Shown in pieces: positions 57,001 to 64,000 of a stretch of DNA of 64,000 nt. Each line of letters starts with the position of its first letter. The stretch's first letter is position 1. A program made the translations under genes and the position numbers. The DNA is from Macrocybe gigantea (taxonomy: Eukaryota; Basidiomycota; Agaricomycetes; Agaricales; Callistosporiaceae). The notes under the pieces are model-generated. The model searched no databases. It worked only from the letters and a program-made list of their open reading frames with translations, and was not told where the DNA came from. The stretch is from positions 1 to 64,000 of the forward strand of contig SJRY01000040.1 of assembly GCA_011319805.1 (NCBI GenBank), written 5' to 3'.

Positions 57001-57650
57001 AAGTTCTTCTCCTTGAAGAGGTGTTTGAATCTGATCAGATATGGGGGTATCTGGGTTCCTGTCTTGTCGCTGGCTGTGGTTTTCGCTGGTTCAGCCACCT
57101 TCTGTATCTTGATCGTCTGGTGGTTTATTTTGCACGTTTTGGGGCATCTATCGAAGACAATTTCTCCTGTCCTCCATTTGATTGTTGGGTTGTGGTAGAC
57201 AAGCCAGTCATGTCCTAGTAGCATGTCGGTTTTTCCGATATCGAGTACGATGGCTTCCATATGCTCCTTGTGTCCTTTAATGTCGATGTGGACCTCCGCT
57301 ACTCGGTCTGCTGTTTTCTGACGATTGGGTGATCCGTCTGCATTTATGATGGGAATCTTCTTGATTCGTCGTGTCTTCAGTCCTGTTTTTGCTACTATCG
57401 CGGTGTTGATGCAGGTCCTATCCGCTCCGCTATCGACTTCTGGTGTTATCGTTGCGATTCCTTTTCGTGTTCGTATCCTCGCTGGTACTGCGAGCTCTTT
57501 CCTCTTTGGTGGTTTGTCCCCTTGGATGGTTTTTCTTGGTGCTTCAGATCGCTTGGCAGGAATGGTGTATTTCAGAGTATGGGATGATCTACATCCGGTA
57601 TCGAAGCGAGTCTGTTTCAGTTGTATGGGTCGCGATTTAGCACCTCCTAG
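54023..57650 (-). CDS. Chromovirus pol: protease, RT, RNase H, integrase, chromodomain
   Basis: Protease site PEVDSGADRTC lies near 57430. RT follows: PSKSPYAAPCFFRNKKDGSK, LIQDYREINKYTVKDKFPLP and the YMDD box in RVCIIYMDDIIIIG. RNase H: VETDASGYAIGAVLSQQQ, IYDKELLAIMVALKTW, LTDHKNLSYF. Integrase: zinc-binding H...H...C-x2-C (HHDTPIGGHPGQ and GCETCQRN), IGVDLIGPLP, SDRGPQFAARF and HPQTDGQAERSHQ. The C-terminal chromodomain is YEIEEILKRKKQGKGTLFL then VKWKGYGHEENTW. Two one-base losses, each a G from a short G run (near 54990 and 54495), split the frame. No nonsense substitution was seen. Pol is expected to follow gag by frameshift or read-through. Confidence 0.93.
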
Positions 57651-58787
57651 TCGGACCCTTCGGCAAAACCCTCTTTGTCAGAGCTTTCTTCATCCTTGTC
57701 TTCTTCGTCCTCTCCTTCTTCTTCTTTCACTTCTCTGACCCGGGATTTTCCTTTCTTCTTCTTCTTGCAGTTTCGTGCATAGTGTCCCTTTAAGCCACAG
57801 TTGAAACATGTGACATTTGCTGCTCCTTTTCGTGGTTCCGGGCAGTTTCGTGAATGTGTCCTGGTTTATTGCAGTTGAAGCAGTTGTTGCTTCGTACTTT
57901 GTCGACTTCCATGGCCTGTCCTGCTCCTCGGCTTGGATTTCCGCCTTGCGCTGATTGCTTGTGAATTCTCCTCTCATCACATTTCTGTGTTCATCGATGT
58001 TTCGTCCAATCGCTCGAACTGTCTTGATATATTCATCTCCATCTGTTGGAAGTGTGGAGATTGAGTGTACGGCTTCTGCTGTCCTTCGGTTTAAGCTCTT
58101 CTCGAGTAGGAAACGAGGGGCTGTTCCTGTCATTCCTGCTTTCCCTGCGAGGTCTACGAATTCATCCAGAAATTCGTCGATGGGTCGGTTTCCCTGTCTG
58201 ATGTTGAATAGTTTGCTTCCTGCTTGTGATGGCGACATGACGTTGCTGAATCGTGTCTCTATCTCGGTTATGAAGTCGGCCCATGTGCTTTGGTTGGTAG
58301 TGGTGTCGATCTTCTTTGATGCCCAATGGGCTCCGGGTCCGTCGGTCATTCTAGACAGGACCGCTCCAATCTTCTGTGTATCTGTGAGGTCTCCATGTGC
58401 GGTTATGTAGAGTTTCATCTTTCTCCACCAAATATCGAAGGACGTTCGATCTCCTGTAAAGGATTTCGGGTCGGCGATGATTCCCTTGTATTCTGTCGTC
58501 ATCCTTTGGGGGTTTTCTTCGTCGTTCTCTTGGTCTTGGTCTTCCTGTTCCTGGATCTGTTGTTCTTGGGTCTGCTGTGCTTGTACTTGGGCTTGCTGTT
58601 CTTGGAGCTGTTTCTGTCTTCGCTCCTCTCTCTGTTCTTTCCAGTAGTCTAGGTCGACTCCTGCGATTCTACAAGCTTGTTCAAAATCGGCCCACTCTGC
58701 GGCGGTTGGTCCGGTTGTCTTTGGTAGTCCTTTTCGCTCCCTCCACCGATAGTATTCGTCCCAGTCGCTGTTGCTTACTTTCGCCAC
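57650..58787 (-). CDS. Chromovirus gag (capsid and zinc knuckles)
   Basis: Starts within VAKVSNSDWDEYYRWRERKG (GTG at 58787, probably internal). A Gln-rich stretch (QEQQAQVQAQQTQEQQIQEQ) precedes the capsid-like core: FDIWWRKMKLYITAHGDL, AHWASKKIDTTTNQSTWADF, LFNIRQGNRPIDEFLDEFVD. Near 57870-57780 two CCHC knuckles are encoded, CFNCNKPGH...NC and CFNCGLKGHYARNC, but in frames different from the capsid and from each other, so one or two one-base changes lie there. The frame then runs on through a Lys/Glu-rich tail to a TAG near 57650. Confidence 0.85.
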
Positions 58788-59401
58788 GGTGGTGCGATTC
58801 TCTCCTTATGCAGTGCTTCGGCGGATTGGTCCTCTGAAGGGATTCGGTGGTTTCGTTCCTGTGTGTCCTTGACTCTGGTGTCGTTCTCGTTGGTTCTGTC
58901 GTACGCTCTGTGCGTCGTGCCCTCTCTGTATCAGTATGTCTTCCTCCTGTGTTCGGCGATTATAGTTCTCGATCTGTTGTCGCCTAAAATCTCGGGCTTG
59001 TGTTCGTTCTTCTCTTGTTTTCTTGCGGATGGGTTCGTCCTCTTCTTCGGCAAGAAGATTCTGGTCTGACCACAGCTCTTCTGGGCTTATCCCGTATTCT
59101 CCTCTAGGAAGAGTTCTGCAATGAGTTGTGCTGCTCCTTCGCTGAGGATCTCAGCGGGCTCGTCTGTGGTGGTGAAGGCAAACTCTCTCAGAAATGCCTG
59201 TTCTTCGTCGTCGCTACTTGGTGTAGGCGTGCGCTCTCTCTTTCGTTTGTTTGGATTGCTAGTGTCTCTGCGGATGGCGTGGACTGTCTCTGCGAATGGC
59301 GTGGACTGCAATGTCTGGTCTACTTCTCTGAGCCAAGTGCTCTCGTCGCTCGTGCTAGTGCTCGCTGGGTCGGCGACCGCTTGTCGTCGAATGTTGATCA
59401 A
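58788..59401 (-). CDS. Upstream part of chromovirus gag or separate leader ORF
   Basis: From MINIRRQAVADPASTSTSDE the frame reads an acidic, charged protein to EENTG and a stop at about 59087. One base over it continues as YGISPEELWSDQNLLAEEED and RRRTQEEDILIQRGHDAQSV to a TAA just before the gag frame. It could be the native gag N-terminus interrupted by one indel and one stop. No domain recognised. Confidence 0.5.
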
Positions 59402-59454
59402 GTCTTTGATAAAGCGTGACGTGGTGTGTGTGTGAGTCTGAGCGAGTCTCGACG

Positions 59455-59465
59455 AGGCTTAATAT
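59455..59465 (-). promoter_or_regulatory. Primer-binding site, self-priming type
   Basis: Two bases inside the 5' LTR the element strand reads ATATTAAGCCT, exactly complementary over 11 nt to AGGCTTAATAT inside the LTR (59543-59553), just after the TATA box. There is no TGG-starting tRNA match at the LTR edge. This mirrors Tf1, where the RNA 5' end folds back to prime minus-strand synthesis. Confidence 0.65.
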
Positions 59466-59467
59466 CT

Positions 59468-59787
59468 TGTTAGGCTAGACGAATCTCAGAAGGACTCGGG
59501 CAGACTAAGTGCGAGAGTGGTCTTGAGATGATGGCAAAAGGAATATTAAGCCTAGCGTTACTGGTACATCTGGGAGTCCTTATATACACTACAGTACTCG
59601 AGCACGGACCATGGGCTGCGCAATGCTGTGGACTGCGGATGAGTAAGACTGGAAGGAGATGACTCAGGATGACTAGGGAAGTGAGATGACTCGATGGCTG
59701 CGCGCTGCGCAGCATGATGGGGGAGATAAGGGATGTGGGAAAGATAAGATAAGAAAATGAATAGTTCTTTGGGCGGCGTCTGTAACA
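59468..59787 (-). repeat. LTR, 5' copy relative to element orientation
   Basis: 320 bp copy of 53271-53590. In element orientation it contains TATATAAGG about 33 nt upstream of AGGCTTAATAT, the predicted 5' end of the genomic RNA. Confidence 0.95.
59580..59586 (-). promoter_or_regulatory. TATA box of the chromovirus LTR
   Basis: TTATATA on the plus strand (TATATAA on the element strand). Roughly 30 nt downstream on the element strand begins AGGCTTAATAT (59553), consistent with a TATA-directed start there. Confidence 0.6.
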
Positions 59788-61198
59788 AAATCCGTATTAT
59801 AATCATCACCTTCAAGACGAATTATGAGGTTATGCAAGATAATACAACACCGAACAAATAACACAGCCCATCTGTGGCGCTTTTGCATATCGATTTATAT
59901 TCGGAGCTCTCGAAGAGCTTGGAATCGTCCTTTCAGAAGCCCAATAGCATGCTCCGCACGTATCCAAACCTAGTAAGTCAATACTGAGGTATCAATTATA
60001 AAAACGACTGCATTCACTCACCTTTGAAACGTGATAGTTAAACGTCCATTGGTTCGGAGTAAGCTCGCCACCAACTGGCTTCTTGAATGGCGATACAGAC
60101 CAGAGTTCAGCTGGATACGCAGAATCAGCCCACATCCATTCTCCGTCCGCAAAAATTGTCTCGTGTTCCTTGAATGCTCGGGTGCTGCGAAATGCCCAGG
60201 AATCATGGACACTTCCTGTATGACCAAGTGCGTAGTCAACAATCTGAAGAGAATCTGGCAAAATCACAAGCTACTCAGAGTGAGAAAACGAAACATCAGA
60301 TTCTAGAAGAACTACTTACTTGACAATCCATAGAATAATTCTTATTCTTATCAAACCACGTATCTCCGTGTAGCCCTGGCCTTTGGAAAAGCGGAAACTT
60401 GGTGCCATCTGCCATAAGAAAACCGTTTCGCCATTCCGGACACACCTGTGCCGCGACCCAGTTTTTCGCATGTTCTTTCTCATGCTCCGTCGGAAGGCGG
60501 ACATATTCGTCATGCAAGGCCAACAAAGCCACCAAAATACGGTTGGTGCAGTTGACCACTGACCCCGAGCTCATCCCGGCCCAGTGACCAATAGCCTCGG
60601 GCATCGCAGCATTTCCATAGTGCCCTGCCCGAAAGAGGAAGACAGCGAGTTGAGTGGCGATGGGTGTTTGCACCGAGTTCGAGTCGTTATGGAAAATCGG
60701 GTGGTGGTCTATTTTTGCAAGGATCCCATCGAACGTGGCTGGGTCGACGCGAACCTTGCTTCGATACTGATCAGGGTTTCCTTTTCTCCATTCATCGAGA
60801 AGCTGAATTTGAGGAATTTTTTTGATTGGAGGATTGGGCATCAGGACACGGGTTGTTAGGATCTCTTCTCGGAGAGCATTGAGCTCGGCATCGAAGACAC
60901 TGTACCAGTAGTCCTCGAGCTCGGATATGGAGAAAGAGATGTCGGAACAATTGCTGGAGGTATCCGGATTGGATGTAGACGCTCCATCGGAAGTGGTAGC
61001 GTCGCTGGTACTGGATAGGCCAGACAAGGAGGAAAGCGATGAGTTGCTGCGGTCTGACTCGGAATCTGATGAAAGGCTAGGGATATCATCTGTAACTTGA
61101 AGGTCTTCAAGATACCTTTCGATCCTAGCGCGCTTGACAGATCGGTCCAGGTCGTCGAGCTCTTCGAGCAGTCTGCGGCGAAGGGGAATGGATGGCAT
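59788..61198 (-). pseudogene. Harbinger DDE nuclease gene, 5' part, with stop codon and insertion
   Basis: Exons 61198-60320, 60270-60022 and 59969 onward. The start MPSIPLRRRLLEELDDLDRS is followed by a Ser-rich stretch, a helix-turn-helix-like part (AVFLFRAGHYGNAAMPEAIG), FLMADGTKFPLFQRPG (first D), GHTGSVHDSWAFRSTRAF, WMWADSAYPAELWSVSPFKK (second D) and WIRAEHAIGLLKGRFQALRE (E). A TAA at 59895-59897 follows LRELRI, where relatives usually have Gln, so CAA to TAA is likely. The frame then continues MQKRHRWAVLFVRCCIILHN until the LTR at 59787. The enzyme can no longer be made whole. Confidence 0.88.
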
Positions 61199-61424
61199 AA
61201 CAACGGCGATAGCGCTGACAGTGTACTGGGACAGGACAGAAACGGAGTTCGAAAAAAAAAAGCTGCCGGTCAGCTGCCGTGAAAGGTAGAATCCATTTTG
61301 GACTCCATTTCGAACGATTTTCAAGTCGGGGGTTTCAAAGTAGCCCATTTTGAGCCCCTGCTGGCCTTCATTTTGGATTTCATTTTTCAAGATTTCACGC
61401 GAAAATCGTCAAAATGGACATCAA

Positions 61425-61470
61425 CAGGAAGACCAAAATGGGTCTCAAAATGGCTGGTTTGAAACACCCT
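61425..61470 (-). repeat. Harbinger right terminal inverted repeat
   Basis: Read inward: AGGGTGTTTCAAACCAGCC then ATTTTGAGACCCATTTTGG. Several CCATTTTG words follow to about 61290, mirroring the left end. Confidence 0.8.
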
Positions 61471-64000
61471 AATGCATCGGTTAGGCTGTCACGTTTTAAA
61501 AGATCGACTTGATCTTTGTCGCCGCCTTTGTCTTTGTCACCATCTTTGTCTTCGTCGTCGCCTTTGTCTTTGCCACCGTCTTTGTCTTTCTCGCCGTCTT
61601 TATCATTGGTTTTTTTATCATCATCGCCGCGGCGATCGCGTCGTTGCTCTGTAAGAGATGCCGGAAAATCTTCGCCTATATCTGTGGCCGAACTGTGCAC
61701 GCTTTCATCGACTTTCTTTTCTTGAACGGTCTCAGATTGGTCAGTCTTGAGCTCTTTGCTGTCTTTGCTGAGTTTTTTCATATAGGCCATCTATTCCCAG
61801 TCAGTCGAGCGCTTCAAAAGGGGATTCCAGAGAAGGCATCACCGATCCGTTCTGAAGCTCTGACAGGTCTCGTCCCGCGAGAGTCTCAAGAGGAATGGGC
61901 AGCGCATCGTTATTCACGCTGAAATTTGATCAGATATCCGGGAATCGAAGCCAAAGGGAAGACTTACTCCCTCTGGAAATCTAATCAGTCGATGTCAGAG
62001 GCAGATGTGATGTTGTGATACGTCCGTAGCACTCACGGGAGACAATGGCTTCGCTCTTTGCCTTCTCAGCAAGAATGCGTCTCCGAGTACGATCATCGCC
62101 TTGGATATAAACATTCTGTCTGTCGTTCTAGATAATAATGATAATAAGTTGTAGATAGCTGGGTATTTTGGCTTACCGGTGACGAGTCATGGTGATCTAA
62201 ACGAACCTGAAGCAAACGTGAGATCGATTCAAAGATGAAGAGAGACTATTACATGAACGATGTACTCGCCAGCGTTCAGGTATGTCTCCACGTTGACACT
62301 CAGGTATGAGGAAAGTGAAGAATTTGAACGGACGATGGGTATTTTGTCTCCTTTACGGTAGACGACGAAATCGATATCCCAAGTTAAGTTGATTCCGAGT
62401 CCGGAGAAAAAGCGGTGCTTCAATTTGGCAAGCACTATAACCACAGGAGATGCGGTGGGCATGGTAATCGTGACTGAAATTGAATGTACGTGAATTATAC
62501 TCTTCAAGAATGTTCACAGCGGCTTACAGGAAACATTGCCGAACGTCCACATCATCAGTCGTTTCGTCACGGGTATCCGTTCCCAGTGGTATGACATGGC
62601 CCATGAGGAATCAAAGAGCAAAGTCCTGTCCACTATTTCCCAATTCTCAAGGAAATCATCGTCTGATAGTCATTGATCTGTTTGAACACGCTTCTCTACT
62701 ATAGTGACCATGGGACTTACATTCCATAACAAATTGGCCATCATTTCCGAAAGAATGGCCCAACGTTTGCAAAGCTGGGAGCCACTCCCGGTTCCATTCT
62801 TTGGATCCGTCAGACCATGGGCCTGTCCATTCAGAGTCTCCCCACGGGTTGTAAAGGACAACAAATTTCTTTCCATTGTACTCGACAGCACGTAAAATTG
62901 AGTAGGTGTGGTCCCCAATCAGGCCTCTGACTATCAGAGATTTACGGGAGGGATGTGTAGATGTGAAGTAGCATCCGAAGGTCCTGTCATTGTGCACTTG
63001 ACATAACTCTTCATGCCAAAATTTGTCCTTGTCAAGAATGTCCTATAGAAAAAGCCGGCTTTGAGCAGGTTACTAGGGCAATTTCTGAATAGACCAAACC
63101 TTTGCCACCATTGTGCTTGTTACACCTCTATGCAGTAAAACGCAGTAGTCAGGGCAGGCTGTTTTACGTTCAAAAAAGGGGATGTTCTTACCCTGTCAAG
63201 TCTTCTAGGGCTTCACCAGTGTGTCCACCATCCAAGGCTTGGTAGCTGCCATACAGCTTAGCGTATGCCTTCTCAATCAAGGGTACCCATGTTTCCCCTT
63301 CGGTGCTAGACCTTGCAAAGTAAAGACTTTTACCGCCTATCCTTGCAATGGCATTGTAACGGTCTTTATCTTCGTGGTACAGCATCTGCCCCTTATCGTC
63401 CAACTCTTCAAATTTGGGAACGCGTATGAAAAGGAGGCTGACGTGACATCACGTCACCATGCGTTGTGCTAGAAGTGTGATAGTTCACTCACTCGTCGAT
63501 TATGACAACAACCCATTTCACGTCGCGGAAAAAAATGAATCCATATACGCCGACCTGTTCGTCCCGCTGAAAGTCGAAGATAATTACAAAACAAGTTAGC
63601 AATTGAAAAGGAACAGCGACTCAACGGCGACGCATATTTTTTCAATCAGCTCATTCGTTAAGGAAACTGTCGCCAAAGCCGAAAGGAACCAGCAATTGCT
63701 GAGGCTGCCTTGAACTACGTCACGGGAACTGAAAGTGTCGATGTAGAATGATGGTTTCTCGAATATCTGCGTTACGCGTCGTACGTCTCCGTGGTATAGG
63801 CACTTGTGATGGAGTCCCAATAGGCACCTGCGCCTGTCATATTCGAGGTCGAATTCTAGGTCTCTATGTCGGGGAGGACGAGATCTGTCGAGCGTCCCTC
63901 AAAGTACTTCTGAAACATCATACCGGAATTTCCTGTTCTTCTGACGACATTCCTTGATGATGCCATCGACTGTTGCCTTGCATTCGCCGATAGCAGTTGC
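61471..64000 (-). CDS. Calpain-type cysteine protease, 5' end beyond the window, 3' end displaced
   Basis: Catalytic Cys in [20 protein letters not shown] near 63690, then [32 protein letters not shown], catalytic His in [20 protein letters not shown] and Asn in [20 protein letters not shown], all in the calpain arrangement, followed by [19 protein letters not shown] and a C2-like calpain domain III ([17 protein letters not shown]). Downstream exons include 62177-62206, 62037-62127, a 13-nt exon 61968-61980, 61843-61918 and 61790-61471. The last encodes a Lys/Asp-rich repeat ([15 protein letters not shown]). The Harbinger element interrupts this exon after LTDAL, so the present protein would end with about 20 element-encoded residues. 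Calpains are Ca2+-linked regulatory proteases; the fungal role is not inferable. Confidence 0.92.

Larger units (their letters stand above)
53271..59787 (-). mobile_element. Ty3/gypsy LTR retrotransposon (chromovirus), full length
   Basis: 6517 bp bounded by two 320-bp LTRs (TGTT...AACA) that look identical by eye and a 5-bp target duplication AAATC (53266-53270 and 59788-59792). On the minus strand the order is LTR, self-priming site, gag with zinc knuckles, protease, reverse transcriptase, RNase H, integrase, chromodomain, a small ORF3, polypurine tract, LTR. The chromodomain and the 11-nt self-priming pairing place it near the Tf1/sushi-type chromoviruses. The identical LTRs indicate very recent insertion. 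Confidence 0.95.
51232..61470. mobile_element. PIF/Harbinger-type DNA transposon, carrying a nested chromovirus
   Basis: Ends are inverted: AGGGTGTTTCAGAGTAGCC at 51232 and, read inward from 61470, AGGGTGTTTCAAACCAGCC, both followed by repeats of CCATTTTGA-like text. The direct repeat AAT flanks it (51229-51231 and 61471-61473), giving a 3-bp target duplication. It carries the usual two-gene set: a Myb/SANT-like protein (plus strand) and a DDE nuclease (minus strand), convergent. Without the nested retrotransposon the element would be about 3.7 kb. PIF/Harbinger elements typically duplicate TWA; AAT is a slight variant. Confidence 0.9.

Noticed and set aside
59455..59467. tRNA-primed primer-binding site next to the LTR
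   Set aside because: No TGG-initial match to a tRNA 3' end; the 11-nt complementarity to the LTR start region explains priming better.

Overview
The window looks like nuclear DNA of a mushroom-forming basidiomycete (Agaricomycetes). Genes carry many short introns (about 46-88 nt, with CTRAY-like branch sites close to the acceptor). The gene families fit: agaricomycete-type F-box proteins, SRPK-like kinases, a two-finger C2H2 regulator with Ser-rich tails, a GH5 endoglucanase, a chromovirus and a PIF/Harbinger element. No rRNA, tRNA, CRISPR array or bacterial feature was seen.

Layout. (1) About 1-14520 and 24510-39194 are the two arms of a very large inverted repeat (position x on the left pairs with about 39193-x on the right). 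Each arm carries, from the outer end inward: a diverged RNA 2'-phosphotransferase (Tpt1)-like gene, a relic, kinase-like gene K1, an unidentified ORF, an SRPK-like gene, kinase-like genes K3 and K2, and a decayed kinase-like gene K4. K1, K2, K3 and K4 are paralogues. They join an N-terminal region that I tentatively read as a restriction-endonuclease-like fold to a C-terminal protein-kinase-like domain. (2) The roughly 10-kb loop (14.5-24.5 kb) holds a small secreted protein, an App1/DUF2183 phosphatidate phosphatase and two F-box-type genes. (3) From 39.8 to 50.8 kb lies ordinary gene-dense sequence: pyruvate dehydrogenase E1 alpha, a GH5 endoglucanase, a C2H2 zinc-finger factor, an HD-domain 5'-nucleotidase-like enzyme and bifunctional AICAR transformylase/IMP cyclohydrolase. 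(4) From 51.08 kb to the right edge lies a calpain-type protease gene on the minus strand. Its last exon is split by a PIF/Harbinger element (51232-61470, 3-bp target duplication AAT). That element's transposase gene is itself split by a Ty3/gypsy chromovirus (53271-59787, identical-looking 320-bp LTRs, 5-bp duplication AAATC).

Points of most interest: the 14-kb inverted duplication of a kinase-rich accessory cluster; the complementary loss of motifs in the cluster (K3 keeps an E-x-K motif but has a dead-looking kinase, while K1/K2 lack E-x-K but keep the kinase motifs); the exactly datable nested transposon in the calpain gene; an 11-nt self-priming signal in the chromovirus; and an extra chromovirus ORF overlapping pol by ATGA.

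Caveat. Many one-base differences in homopolymer or short-run contexts break reading frames in the repeated DNA (arms and chromovirus), often reciprocally between copies, while four of the five conserved single-copy enzyme genes read cleanly. Uncorrected assembly errors in repeats are a serious alternative to pseudogenisation. All coordinates were read by eye and splice sites may be off by a base.
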